DNA from: Vitis vinifera | Taxonomy: Eukaryota > Streptophyta > Magnoliopsida > Vitales > Vitaceae | DNA: 64,000 nt | Direction: 5' to 3' | Assembly: GCF_030704535.1 (NCBI RefSeq) | Contig: NC_081823.1 | Coordinates: forward strand, 25,305,001 to 25,369,000 | In this document: piece by piece, positions 1-13,045 of the stretch | How positions within the stretch are numbered: the first letter of the stretch is position 1 | Layout of the letters: the number at the start of each line of letters is the position of its first letter | Notes under the pieces: generated by a model | What the model was told of the DNA's origin: nothing | Database searches by the model: none | Seen by the model: the letters and a program-made list of their open reading frames with translations, nothing else | Translations under genes and position numbers: made by a program

Positions 1-29
<29 letters not shown>
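1..29. repeat. TA microsatellite at window edge
   Basis: Uninterrupted alternating AT dinucleotides that continue past the left edge of the window. No coding content. Confidence 0.95.
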
Positions 30-33
<4 letters not shown>

Positions 34-2365
34 CTTTTCATTGCCAACCAAAATATGATATGAGATATATTATCTAATGTCTTATCCTATTTCATACTAT
101 ATTTAATCAATCAAAAATAATTTGAGCGGTTATGGAGTTAATGACTTTTTTCAATATCATATGTCAAAAATTAAATATAATTTGTAACAAGTTTCTAATC
201 TCAATCAAGTGGTCTTAAATATATTAGTATTATGGTATAGAAGTTACAATCAACTACACCTGTTTCATGAGTAATGAGATTGATGCGAGACTCATAGCCT
301 TAGAGGATACATGTTTCATGAGTAGAGAGATTGATGTGGGAATCGTAACTTTTGAAGAAATAAAATTATGAAGATTAATGTTGTTTCCAAATAGTTTGGA
401 TTTTCTCTTGTTGTGTTAAAATCCATAAGATGCATTTTATATTCTTACTTTATATTAATTAAGCTATTTTTTTAAAAAAAATTGTGAATATTAAAGTCAA
501 TATCAAGTATCTCGTATCTTCTACCTTTTAAAATCATATTATATTTGCTTCAATTTCACAATATAAGTTCACATACCAACTTAATTATATCATGTTTATT
601 TAAATTATATTATATGTGTGTGTGGATGCGATAATACATTTTTCTATTTAGTCATAAAATGACCTAAACTTGTATCATATCACATTTTTCTATTATCCTT
701 TTAAGGGGATCCAAGTAGAAAGTTAAGGTGGGTTAAACTTTATTTTATTAAAAAAATGGACTTTTAAAATACATTAGGGATGATAATAAGATGAATTTGA
801 AATAGACTATAATTTCCTTCATCTTTCCCTCGTTGAGAATTCAAATATCTTAATTCTTAATTTCTAACTTTTGAAGCTAGGGCTTCATGGGAGTGGTGGG
901 GATATAAGATGATTTCTTTGACTCTTGCATTGTCTATTTAAAAAAAAAAAAATTAATTCAGGAGCTGTCCAAAATGAACATGTATAAAAGTTATAATTAT
1001 CAACCATAATGGAATACATAAAAACATTTGTTTCTTGAGAAAATCAAAAAGGAAAAAAATCTAAAAAAAAAATAAAATAAAATGTCAGGCCTATTAATTT
1101 AAGAGAGATATGTTCTCAAGAGTCGAACAAGGTTAAAGTAGTCTCATTTTTCCTTATAAAAAAAATAATAAAATGCTTATAAATCTAATGAATTGTGTTT
1201 ATAAGAAAACTTAAACAAAGCTTGAATATTTACCAAAAATTATGTTTATGTTTGGTTTATGAAAATTTAGGGGAAAATGTATGGAAAAGAAAATAAGAAG
1301 GAAAAATATAATGAAAGAAAAAGTGAAAAAAATAAATTTAAAGTCAATAAATTATTTTTACGTGTTATTTCAAACTTACTTTACTTATTTTGACTATTCT
1401 ATATAAAAATTAAATAATTTAAAAATGTATTTTTTGAAACAAAAACTCAAAAAAGAACCTCAAGCCCAAAACGTATTTTCTAAAGAATGAAAACAATTAC
1501 CAACTCCTCCACTCCTAAGATAACAATAAGCAATAAATGAAATGTTGGATAAGAAGAACAATAATCAAGAGTGAAGGATGTTATAAGATGAAACACCTAA
1601 AATGGTCAATGTTGGAGATCGCATTAGAATGGCGAATAGAAATTAGAGAGAAAATGGTTAAAAAAACTGATATTCTCAATTATATTGATCAATTCTTCCT
1701 AATTACAATTTTTTTTTTCAATTTATAGTAAATTCATTTCTTAATTAAATGTCAGAAATTTTAGGCAATTTGATCTATTTCTAAGTCAAGAATTATTATA
1801 ATTTTTTAAAAACAAATTTTGTTTTATTTCAATTTTACCAATAATCTCTCAATTCCTTGAAGAAGTGTTTACTTAGTGATGAACATTTTCTAGACAAATA
1901 AAAAGACATTAAAATTTTCATGCCATGAATTTTGGATGCAAAATTTACAATTTCGTAAAACAATGTGAAATTTGAAATTGACAACAATATTTAAGATATC
2001 ATTGGGAAAAATAATTTTTGTAGAAGAAATTTTAGTTCATCAATGGATATTTGTCGTAAAAGACGTCTAGTTCTTGGTATATAATTTGTTTGACAAGTTT
2101 TTCATCAAATACAATCACTTCAAACTATTTTAAAGGTTTTCGGTTATTATTTTATTAAGTTTACATTATATATTACTTCATTAGAGTGATTATATATCTA
2201 ATTGCAAATTATTTTCCTCTATTTTTTTTTTATTACATAAGAGTATTTCAACATGGTAAGAAACATCTTATATAACAAAATATATAAAAATATAAAAGCT
2301 CTCTTCTAAGAATTATTCCAAATAGAAAATACTTTATTTATAAGAATAGTAAAAGTCCTTTACAA
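30..2365. other. AT-rich intergenic DNA, no gene seen
   Basis: Only short chance reading frames and homopolymer A/T runs occur here. The longest open frame (1537-1728) encodes a low-complexity peptide with no recognisable domain. I see no gene, RNA gene or complete mobile element. Confidence 0.6.
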
Positions 2366-3010
2366 GAATTATCTTAAATAGAAAAATATCAAACACTTAG
2401 AAACTAATCCAAAGGGAATAACACACTTCTCAACAAAAGTTATTGTGCTTGGGGCCGGGCTCGGGAGGACTCCATAACCCGAGTGGACACCAACGAGAAT
2501 GATCACTACCCAATCCAAATTGAAGACATCCTTCATATTTTGCACCTTATAGATGCAATGGAATTCTTTCACATCAACATGATAGGAAGATTTCTCATGG
2601 TAAGTCACTAATCCAATAGAAAAGTTGTTAAAAACTTGTTTCTCTTACTAAAAATCTTGAATCTTGATAAGGATAGCCAGTGCCCTTGGTAACCCACCAT
2701 ATCCTGGGCCTTTCTTTTGAGGTTGAGAACAAAGGAGATCATCATGAGAAGTTATGAAATAAGAGTCAAGAGAGATATTTGAGAGACTGATAATCGAGTA
2801 GGAAATGACCATTGAACTCACATATATATATAGATTGAGAGAGAAAATCTTATGACATTATAGAAGGAAAGAAGGTATATATAGTAATAGACTGTCTAGT
2901 TGTGATGGAAAATGGCGAGTCATGTTCCTATGGCCTAGCATTACAAAGTGGTAGGTAAACATCCTATGATTGTTATTTGATCAAATGAACAAAGTAAATA
3001 TCATGATCTT
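2366..3010 (-). pseudogene. Decayed repeat or gene-fragment family, copy R1
   Basis: The minus strand reads a block resembling 'TYHEKSSYHVDVKEFH', which recurs at about 6.5 kb and 7.9 kb as 'SMIYHKRSSHHIDMEEFH' and relatives. A CT-rich stretch and a shared 'gtcatgttcctatgg'-type segment lie on the 5' side in this copy and in copy R3. Repeated conserved codons with stops and frame changes suggest an old gene family that decayed in tandem, or a dispersed repeat derived from a gene. I do not recognise the parent protein. Confidence 0.4.
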
Positions 3011-5650
3011 AACCATGGATCAAGTTATTAGCATTATCATATATATATGCACTTGACAACATTTAATCAAAACCATTTTTTGAGAGGATTTTCTTTCTTT
3101 TTTTTTTTTTTACCTTTTATAATTTAGGTGGAATATATGGAAGATAAGATTTTGACACCTAACAAATTTGTAATCCTTATTAATTGTTGTGATTGTATAT
3201 TTGTCTTATTCATCAAGTTAGACATAATAAATGATATGGTCATCTATAATGAAAATGTTGTGTGGAATGATTGGTGCTATAGAAAGTAATTAAGTTTATG
3301 AAGTTTAAAATCGATACCAAATATTCTAGATATTTTTGTATGTGTTTTAAAGTGAATACCAAATATGTTAGATGTTTTACTTTATATGGACTTCTCTATA
3401 TTTGATTTAGACCTTTTAATACTAAAGTTAATATCTAATATTCTAAATTTCTTTATCTTAAAATAATGTTATTTTTGCTTAGGAATGTAAATAAGGTGGG
3501 TCTAGTTGGGAAAGGCTTCTCATTCATGTATTTATTTGTTAATTTATTCTTTATCTTTGCCCTATTCTTGATCTTAAACTAGGTAGGGTGGAGATGGGGA
3601 ATCCCTTGAGGGGCAATAATTTCCCCATCCTTGATGGAAAATCCTCATAGTTTTTGTTTTTGTTTTTTTTTTTTTTTACTTTCACAATTTTACATTAAAT
3701 TTTTTTAATTTTTAAATAAAATAATTTATAAACTAATACATTTAATATTTAAACAATTAAAATAAATATTTATATTAGATATAGTATTATTTTTTAGAAT
3801 TAATAATAATAATATAATCAACACAGGGATTGATGCAGGTGGGTTCAAGGTGGGAAATAGGATTCTCGTCCTCAATTTGGGTTTTTAAAATTTTCCCCTT
3901 CTCCTACTTCAACAAACCTTGATTATTACTCTGTCTCCACCTCGATGAGTTTTTTTTCATCATTCCTTTATTTGCTTCTCTCCAATTATTAGGTTAGATG
4001 TTGTGATCCTCCTAAAATTTCTAACTTGAACTAAAATAGAAATGAGGCCTTACTATTAATCAACCATTCTATTTTAGAAAAACTATTGAACTTATTTGCA
4101 TATTCAATCGATTCGTATCATAGATATTATCCTAATGATAAAATTACAATTGAATTATTGAATAATTAAGGACCAAGTATGAGCATGAGCTCTTGCTTGT
4201 TTGACTATCACCAATGGAAAGTATAAGTTTGAAGAACCTTTCTTAAAGCTTTCAAGTCAATTGGATTGGCCTTACAAAATTAGTTAGAAGCAACTTAAAT
4301 TATTGTAAATTTTCTTTTCATGCATACTTTATATGCTTTTCATGTATCTATTTTGATACAACTTAAGGCTATGGTGTATCATGCATTCTCAAATATTATT
4401 GTTTTAGGTTGGTGAAAAAGTTAATTTGTGTTTTTCGTCAAATGAATATCAAGACTAATGTTGAGAATGACGACCCAATTAATTTACGTTAGTGTTCTAG
4501 GCTAGCTAGATTAGGTTGACACAACTTTATTTCAATTATGCATATGTTTATTCTTGCTTACTTCCATCCATATGACTTGTTGTTCGGACCAAGTTCTACT
4601 CAAGCATGGAACCCATGTATGAAGTTCAACCAAGTAATGATAGTATTTAACTCAAAATAAAACTATTAAAAAAGTGACAAAAAATAATTGAAAGTAGGGA
4701 AGGATGTTTAAATGCCTTGCATGGGACATGTCAACATCTCCCCATGATTCAAACACCCTTCCATTAGCAATTCAAATGCTTTGAGGGGAGTTCAAACATC
4801 CCTTAGAATGGACTTCAATTAATACACTAATTTTTATCTCCATCAAAATTGTCATTTTGGTAAAATAATACTTCCCAATTTCATTCCAACCTTAAATCTT
4901 AGGATTTTTCCTATAGATACATAGATTTAAAACAGTTTTGGATTATGCTCATAATTAGCATATAGTACACCTATGCTTCAAACTCTCTCATACCTTTCAA
5001 GAACAAGTCTTGAAAGTTCTTTCAATAGAAGAATAAGACGGTGCATCGATCTATGGCCTCAACATGAGGTTGAGACAATCTATTAAGTTGTTCGAAGTAC
5101 TATGTTGGGGATATGCAAGAGAATAAAACTTGATTCTAATTTTCATTTTCTACTTGCTATGTATGATGGTAAACATAATTCATCATAAATATAAGGGTAG
5201 GAATTATAGAAAAATTACATTATATCAAGGTGAGCTTGGTTACAACCCTATACCTACTAAATTTGGAATTTATCCATATTCTTAGCTGAAAAGCACACCT
5301 ATTGGTGAAATGCACCAAGCTAATAAAAGGAAAGGTCTTTGGTGAAATTTTCATAATTAAGCCTACTGAATTGGAACTACTCTTAAATAAAAAATTTATG
5401 AATATTTATTTATTTACAAATTATATTTATTTTAGTATAATTAAGAATTTTGAAAAAAATAATAAAAGTTTTTTATTTTTTATTTTTTTAATGGAGTAGG
5501 TATGAAAATCCTAGCCCACTCTACCCAAATACATATTTAGAATCAAGATGGAAATGCTTTTAGGTACAAAGGATGCTATTCCGATGAAGCAGTTTCTGGA
5601 TTTCAATAACTTATTTTGATAAAAAAAAAAAAAGTTTTTTTATTTTTATC

Positions 5651-5687
<37 letters not shown>

Positions 5688-5985
5688 GGAGAAAATAAAA
5701 ATGTAAATTGAATTATTTTTTAATAGATTATTTGATTAACATGTATGAAATAATCTTAAATTTGTAAAAGTAACACCTTTCATATTTGAATTTAAAAAAT
5801 AACTCATTTTTTTTTATAAATGTCCTTTAATATTCAAATAATTTTTTTTTTGTCCCTTTTGAATGAAAATATTACTCTTATAATATATATATATAAAATA
5901 CTCGATCATATTCCTTCAAAGTTTAAAAAAAAAAAAAAAAATCTCAAACTCACCTATAACTTGTTTATTTTAATTCCAAACTAAT
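3011..5985. other. AT-rich intergenic DNA with a possible element remnant
   Basis: There is no supportable gene. The segment from about 3480 to 4000 has G/C-rich ends (ggtgggtctagttggg on the left, ctgtctccacctcgatgag on the right) around an AT-rich core. This resembles non-autonomous DNA-element remnants, but no target duplication could be found. A TA microsatellite lies at 5653-5681. The 65-codon frame at 5302-5499 is low complexity and is not called. Confidence 0.5.
5653..5681. repeat. TA microsatellite
   Basis: About 14 TA dinucleotides in AT-rich DNA. A likely length-polymorphic marker. Confidence 0.9.
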
Positions 5986-7000
5986 TCCATTGAGGAGATG
6001 ATTGAGCAATGTGAATATCGGAAAAGCCTCACCCTATTATCGTATGAACCATACAGTGGCAATCACTTTCCAAATCATCAATCACCAGTAAACTCCATAT
6101 GTTATGACTTCAACAGAAGTGTTAATATTTCATTGAAGTACATTGATATTCCTTTTTGCTGATATATGAGGTAAGTGCATATTTATCCTTTGTAGTATGA
6201 AATTCAGTGATGGAAACCTAAGGCTTTATAATTGGGATCATACAATGAGGAAAAGAGAAAAATATGTAGTTAAAAAACAAGTTGGAATGGGAAATAAGAA
6301 TGTAAATTCTAAGAAATTTTATCCAATTTAAAAGATTTCTCGTTTCTCCATGCACTATAGACATCTTTATTTACATCTCCATCTTTTGGATTAGAGACTC
6401 AATGATCTTTGCTTTCTTATGCTTTATGATGATACGAATACTTCCGGATCAATAAGAGAAATCAACAACAATATGATCGGAAACCCCATTCAAAATGATG
6501 ATGTCTCCCCATGGTTTGCACCATATTATTATGAAATTCTTCCATGTCAATATGATAGGAAGATGTCTTATGGCAAATCACTGATCCAATACCAAATTTG
6601 TGTAAAAACTTGTTCACAATAATCTTATGGTAACTTGATTTGGATTGATCAAGTTAGAAGATATACCACTCATGAGACCATTGCAGGGAATCATTACCCT
6701 TGTAGGCAATAACTATAAATGAAAATTAATGTTGATACCAAATAATTTATATTTCTTTTCTAGATTAAGGTGGATATCAAATATTTTAGATTTTTTCCTT
6801 TATATTGATTAATCCATAATTGCTTTAAACTTTTCACTATTATCTTACAATAATCTTGCATTTGCTTCAATTTAATAAATTTAATTCAATATTAATTATC
6901 CTTTTTTTAGAATACAATGGAGTGATTAATTTTCACACCAATCAATTCTCATCCTAATCTTGTTCCATTAATATATATTAATTTTCATTCATATACTAAT
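5986..7000 (-). pseudogene. Decayed repeat or gene-fragment family, copy R2
   Basis: The minus strand again carries the block 'HKTSSYHIDMEEFH' near 6520-6590, followed downstream by a 'DGDVNKDVYSAW'-like block near 6340-6390. The same order occurs in copy R3 (7310-8420). Stops interrupt every frame. The right tail (6711-6900, with its 'gttgataccaaataattta' motif) also recurs at 8605-8800. The shared order of blocks argues that R2 and R3 are tandem copies of one ancestral unit. Parent gene not recognised. Confidence 0.45.
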
Positions 7001-7309
7001 AAAAAATTTAAATGGGGCCATACCTATCTCATCATGTCCCATTTAATTTTTTAAAATTTTAGTTATATTAAAAATAAATATCTTTTATAAGTAAATAAAT
7101 ATTATAATTTTTATAACTTATTTTATTGAAAAATGTTTTTATTATTATTTTTTATATGTTAAAAATGAGAAATTTTAAAATATAAATTAAATTATTTTTG
7201 ATGAATTAATTGATTAAAAAGAATGAAATAATCTCAAATTTATATAGAAAAATAAACTCTTCCATGTTTTAACTTAAAAAGTAATCCATTTTTAATCCAT
7301 TTCAATGCT

Positions 7310-8830
7310 GTAATCCTAGGACTTTATTGGGATCATACAATAAGGAAATGGGAAAATATATAGTTAGAAATTATGTTGCAATGGGAAATATGAATATAAA
7401 TTCTAAGAAATTTTATTCAATCTGAAAATTTTCTTCCATGTGCTGATGTGAACAAGAAAATAAAGAGCTTAACGTGATCAAATTGGGAGATTGTTACAAG
7501 AATTATGTTGAATTACGAAGAAAAGCAAATATTGAACCAAAAAAACTAGAAAAATATCCACACTCCCAAAAAATAAATAAAGTAAAAAATCATATTCTCA
7601 TTTCTCCCTGACTAAGACTATACATTAAGGACTTGAAATAAATGATTCGATCTCAATTGGCGTTTGGGGGTTCTTCCATGCACTATGTATATCTTTATTT
7701 GCATCTCCATCGTTTACATCAGACTCAGTGACCTTCGATCTCTTCTACTTTATATATGATGATGGAAACACTTCAAGATTGCCAAGAGAAATCAGCAACA
7801 ATATGATAAACAACCCAATTCAAAATAATGATGCATCCTTATGGTTTGCATCATTATTGTAATGAAATTCTTCCATGTCAATATGATGGGAAGATCTCTT
7901 ATGGTAAATCATTGATCCAATATCAAAGTTACGTAAAAACTTGTTTCTCTTGCTAAGATCATCCTTTGTTTTGAGTTGAGAACAAAGAATATCAAAGAGA
8001 ATTTTGATATCTAAGAGAGAGAAAGAGAGAGAGAGAGAGAGAAGAGAATGATAGAGAAGCAAATGGTGATTGAAGTCAAGTTTATACAGGGTGAAGAAAA
8101 AGAGAAGAAGAAAGAGAAGAGAATGGTTGAGAAGCAAATGACAATTGAGTCAAGTTTATATAGGATAAAAATAAAACTTAATATATTATAGGAGGAAGGA
8201 AATTATACATGGTATTATTTTTCACTTTTAATGGGAAAATATGGTGAGTTATATTCCTATGGTATAGAACATACCAAAGTATCGGTCAATGTTGTGAATT
8301 GACAGAAAAGTAGTATTATGATCTTAATGATCGATTGGATAATTGATATTATAATACAATATTAACAACCGATCGATCGCATAATTATATTATAATATCA
8401 TTACTTAGATAAGATTTATTTAGTCACAATCTAATAAAAAGGATGTTTTAATTTTTATATGCAAGTTATTTGTGTTGAGGTCATCGTATATAAATTAATT
8501 ATTTTTTTTAAATCTCAATCTATTAGTTAAAATGGCATATGATTTGGATCAATCAAGTTAGAAGATATAAAACTCATGAGACCGTTGCAGGGAATCATTA
8601 CCCTATATGAAAATTAAAGTTGATACTAAATAATTCATATTTGTCTTTTAGATTAAGGTGAATAGCCAAATGTTTTAGATTTTTTACTTTATATAGATTG
8701 ATCCATATTTGCTTTAAACTTTTCACCATTAAAGTATTTTAAATTTCTTATTTTATCCTACAATAATCTTGCATTTATTTCAATTTCATAAATTTAGGTC
8801 AATACCAAATATTCAATTTTTTTTCTCTAG
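7310..8830 (-). pseudogene. Decayed repeat or gene-fragment family, copy R3
   Basis: This is the most complete member. Reading the minus strand, there is a CT-rich, UTR-like stretch (about 8010-8045), then an open frame (7820-8137) ending in '…GSMIYHKRSSHHIDMEEFHYNNDANHKDASLF', then after a stop a block like 'DVNDGDANKDIHSAW'. The right flank (8590-8800) repeats the tail of R2. Conservation of codon blocks across copies suggests a former protein-coding unit. No catalytic motif or known domain is visible, so function is left open. Confidence 0.45.
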
Positions 8831-8842
8831 AATACAACACAC

Positions 8843-9509
8843 TACAGGTGCAACTTAGGCAGGTTGACTCAAATCCAACCCGACATTTGGGTGGACTTGG
8901 GCAATCATTTTCAATACTTGGATTGGGCTTGGGTTAGGTTTTTTCAACCTGAACTCAATTTGGTTGGGTTCGATTTAAGGTTTGAATAACTCGAGCTTAA
9001 CCCGAACCTGATTTAATGTTTTTATAATATTTATAATGTATATTATCCTATACAATAATATTCCTTTTTTTTTTTCTATTTTTAAGAAAAAAAATATCAA
9101 AATACATTATATTATATATTTTTCATTTCTTTTAGAAAACTATATAAATTTATATTTATTCTTTTGTTGCTATCTTGAAATTCTATCCTATTTACTATTT
9201 AAATTTTTATATAAACATAGTAAGTTCTTTTTAAAAAAATATTATAGATGGATTTTGCATTATGCAACTTGACCAGTTTGAATTCAACTCGATCAATCTG
9301 AATCTAACCCAATCAACCTGAGTTTAATCCGACTAACATGAGTCTAACTTAAAAAACCCGAACTAAACCCAAACTTAGAAAAATAAGGTTGAGTTGGGCT
9401 TGAGTTGAGTACCTCAAGTTAGAATTCAGATTGGGTTGAACTCGAGTTTATTATTTTTTAATCAAGTTGGGCTCGGGTTACTCATCAACCCACCCAAGTT
9501 GCAACCCTA
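8843..9509. mobile_element. hAT-like non-autonomous element (MITE), 667 bp
   Basis: The ends are imperfect inverted repeats: TACAGGTGCAACTTAGG on the left and, reversed, TAGGGTTGCAACTTGGG on the right. The element is flanked by a perfect 8-bp direct repeat, caacacac, at 8835-8842 and 9510-9517. Eight-base target duplications with TA/CAGG-type ends are the signature of the hAT superfamily. The interior is GGGTT-rich near both ends with an AT-rich core, and no transposase is encoded, so movement would need a transposase supplied elsewhere. It sits in the tail of decayed copy R3. Confidence 0.85.
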
Positions 9510-9879
9510 CAACACACAATGCGTGTGTATGTGTGTGTGGAGCTCACGCACACAAGTTAAAAGATGACAAAAATTTTCTTCAACTCATACAACTTTTAAA
9601 ATAAATAGTCATTTACAAATTATAATGAAAGAGAAGGACATATTAAGGATAACATTAGAAAAATTGGAATTAAGGGCAAATTAATTAAAGATAGGTGGTG
9701 ATCATCCACATTTTCCAATGTATTTATATAGTTTTTTTTCTTTTTAAATTTAGTCATGAAGGGAAATATGTAAAATCACAAGAAAATTTGCCTAATTTGA
9801 AAATTTGCTTCAATGTAATTATATGATGAAAAGAAATTAATATGATCACTGTAGCCATGATTAGCAACCTTGTTGAATT

Positions 9880-10310
9880 AGTCTGATATGAATTTTCCAT
9901 ATCGCCCAACAAAAATCTTCTGATATGATATATGGGAGCTAAAATCCAAATTTAGACTGAAAGTTTATTAAAAAAAATCAAGAAAATATTCAAATATTCA
10001 AGACAAAATATCATATTCTCATTCATTCCATCACTACACTTAACATCAAAGACTTTGTAACTTATAGGATAGTCTTCATGTAAGGCTCTTCCATGTGATG
10101 TCTCCATCTCCATTTACATATTCTGGATAGTAACTACAACAACTTGTTATAGTTCACATTAATGCTAATATGTCCAAAATCATTTTCTCATTCAAATTCA
10201 GCTCATTTGATACTTGTCTTCATTGAAAGGATTAGACTTGGGAATATTCAAATCTAGATAAGCACTTCCATATGGCTACTATTCTTTAGATCCTGAAAAG
10301 TTTTTGATAT
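9880..10310. pseudogene. Decayed repeat family, copy R4, left half
   Basis: It resembles 7500-7740 (for example the 'catattctcatt' block and the 'ctccatctccattta' block) and continues at 13046 beyond the LTR element. The two halves together rebuild the order of blocks seen in R2 and R3. The LTR element therefore inserted into an already existing R4. Confidence 0.45.
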
Positions 10311-10315
10311 CTATG

Positions 10316-11159
10316 TGTGGACCTGTGTTTTTCACGTGCGTTCCCACTCGACAGCGTGACTTGTTTTTTTATTTATTTGGTGAAAAATATGATTTTTAGA
10401 AAAAATTGGAGTCGTCACTTATTTTTGTTTTATTTTTAAGGGAAAACAAAATAAGAAAGAAAACCCTAAGTATGACTCCTTATTTGGAAAAGACGGTCTG
10501 TGAAAAACCAAAGTCGAGTCCGGGGGTCAGGTTACTTATTGGGAATGTATGGTAAAAAGTCCGTAGCACCCTTCTAAGTTCCTAAAAACGGGCCTCTACT
10601 AAATAAGGTGAGACAAGCATGACAATTAACTAGGAGAATGAATATCAAAATGATCATAGATTAAAAGCAAGTCATAATAATGAATAAATAAACAAAGTGA
10701 GAGTGAGAGCGTATCTTGGCAGCAGGTAATAAAACGTTGTGCTACTCCCTTCCTACAACTCTCTCTCTCTCTCACCCATTCCTTATGACATCCCCCTGGA
10801 CTCCTCTCCTCTTCCTAGACTTCTTGTAAAACCTGAATCTCCCAGCCAAAAAAAAACTCCCTCTTCTGTTGAAAACTTTTATCCCTAAAAAACTTCCCCA
10901 CTTTGTTTTTCTTTTTCTCCAAGCTTCCACCAGATCCCATTGCTCACCCTTCAATAAAGATGTTACCACCCTCAACCACCATCATGGCAAGTTGGTAGTC
11001 TTTTCCACACATCCCAACATGCGGCTCACCTAGAAGTCGTCCCCCCCACTCCAACAACATGTTGCTAGCTCCTCCCGAGTGTGAGAAAAAAATATCCCAT
11101 GAAATGCTACTAGTGAAAGCAAAAAACGAATAGTCCTTTGTCTAGAAAAGGGGTCTACA
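10316..11159. repeat. Left LTR of the non-autonomous element
   Basis: 844-bp direct repeat partner of 12228-13040. Begins TGTGG and ends TACA. Confidence 0.9.
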
Positions 11160-12227
11160 AATATGTCCATCTTCAATAGAGTTCACGAGTGTAAAGAATG
11201 TGAACACTAGAGTGAAAAAAAAGTGTGAATAGTGAGTGGAATGAAGTGAATTCTACCAAAGAAAAAGAAAGACCTCTAAAGGTATACAAGTAGAATACAA
11301 ACTCGCTTAAACTAACAAAGGAACAAAAAGGGCTCTAAAATCCTAAGATAAGGGTAGCTCTCAAAATACCTCTAAAGTTGCGCTATGGATCCAAAATCCC
11401 TCTAAGATGTCTCCAAAAGTGACTCGGAAATCAATGTCAAAGTTAAGTAGCATCCAAACCACCTAGAATCATAGGGACGAACATATATAGAAGGAAAACT
11501 ACACATGCACCATACAAGAGCGTGAAGTGAGGGGCACCAATGATACAATCAAAACATAAGCTATAAGCTCAAAGAGTTATATCACACACAATAGAGGAGG
11601 ACAAACTCTGGAACATCACGACTCCAACCGCCTGAAATATGGCTTTGAATGCCTAAGTTGGAGAAGTGGCTCCGAACGGAAGGAAATGACCAAAACCAGA
11701 GGGTTGGAGGTAAGGGGATAGATGTGCAATCCACACGGACAAGCAACATACAATCACACAGAAAAAGAGCAGTCATGCAACAAGCAGTCAAGCAAAGCGC
11801 AAGTATATCATCCATGTCCACACACAAGCCAAATGAGAACATGAGAATCAAGATGAATGCAACAAGGATGACATGCTCAAAGATGATCAAGATAATATAC
11901 AAGTAGGAAAATCAACACTAAGATAAACAAGATATACAGTAATGTGAACATACATGCCAAAGTGAGCAGGATAATCATGGTTAGAGCAAAATCAATATGC
12001 TAAGACAAGCCAGCGGATCAATCAATATTATCATCATGTCAATGTCGCAAATGGATATAGCAATCAAGTACAGAAAAATGCCACATCAAAATCCTTAATG
12101 TGCTATGATCACTTAAGCATAGAGAAGCACAAAGGAAAGGTATCCATCAACCGACTAATCAAACACCACATTTGCCTCAACTTAAGTTCAAGCTTGACCC
12201 TTCAAATCCCCAACGGAGTCGCCATTT

Positions 12228-13040
12228 TGTGGACCCGGGTTTTTCACGTGCGTTCCCACTCAACAGCGTGACTAACTTTTTTATTTATTTGGTGAAAAAT
12301 ATGATTTTTAGAAAAGACTTGGAGTTGCCACTTATTTTTATTTTATTTTTAAAGGAAAACAAAATAAGAAAGAAAACCCTAAATGTGACTCCTTATTTGA
12401 AAAAGACGGTCTGTAAAAAACCAAAGTCGAGTTTAGGGGTCAAGTTACTTATTGGGAAGGTATGGTAAAAAGACCGTAGCACCCTTCTAAGTTCCTAAAA
12501 ATGGGTCTCTACTAAATAAGGTGAGGCAAGCATGACAATTAACTAGGAGATCAACGGATACCAAAATGGTCATAGATCAAAAGCAAGTCATGATAATAAG
12601 TAAATAAACAAAGTAAGAGTGAGAGCGTACCTTGGTAGCAGGTAATAAAGCATTGTGCTACTCCCTTCCTACAGCTCTCTCTCTCTCACCCATTCCTCAT
12701 GACATCCCATTGGACTCCTTGTAAAACCTGAAACCTCTATCCCTCCAAAACTCTTCCACTTTGTTTTTCTTCTTCTCCAAGCTTCCACCAACTCCCACTG
12801 CTTACCCTTCAGCAAAGATTTCACCACCCTCAACCACCACCATGGCAAGTTGGTAGTCCTTGCCACACATCCCAACATGCAGCTCACCTAGAAGTCGTCC
12901 CCCCCCCCCCCACCCACTCCAACAACATGCTGTCAACTTCTCTCGGGTGTGAGAAAAAAATATCCCATGAAATGCTACTAGTGAAAGCAAAAATAAAAAT
13001 AAAAAAACAAATAGTCCTTGGTCTGTAAAAGGGGTCTACA
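12228..13040. repeat. Right LTR of the non-autonomous element
   Basis: 813-bp partner of the left LTR. It contains a C homopolymer near 12899-12911 that is shorter in the left copy, plus a deletion relative to it. Confidence 0.9.
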
Positions 13041-13045
13041 CTATG

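Larger units (their letters stand above)
10316..13040. mobile_element. Complete non-autonomous LTR retroelement (LARD/TRIM-like), 2.7 kb
   Basis: There are two direct LTRs, 10316-11159 (844 bp) and 12228-13040 (813 bp). Both begin TGTGGACC and end GGGTCTACA. The whole is flanked by a perfect 5-bp target duplication, ctatg, at 10311-10315 and 13041-13045. The internal part (11160-12227, about 1.07 kb) has no gag, protease, integrase or reverse transcriptase. The segment just before the right LTR contains 'cggagtcgccatttt', a motif I associate with the polypurine region of plant gypsy-type elements. Long frames inside (for example 11582-11902) lie opposite each other and look like chance. The LTR length difference comes mainly from an indel near 10795-10860. 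Orientation is not certain. Confidence 0.9.

Noticed and set aside
5302-5499. Possible small gene
   Set aside because: Low-complexity Ile/Asn/Phe/Lys product in AT-rich DNA without promoter or homologous copy.
11582-11906. Overlapping sense and antisense frames (106 and 85 codons) in the interior of the LTR element
   Set aside because: Opposite-strand frames over the same bases with no recognisable domain; the interior shows no gag/pol features. Treated as chance.
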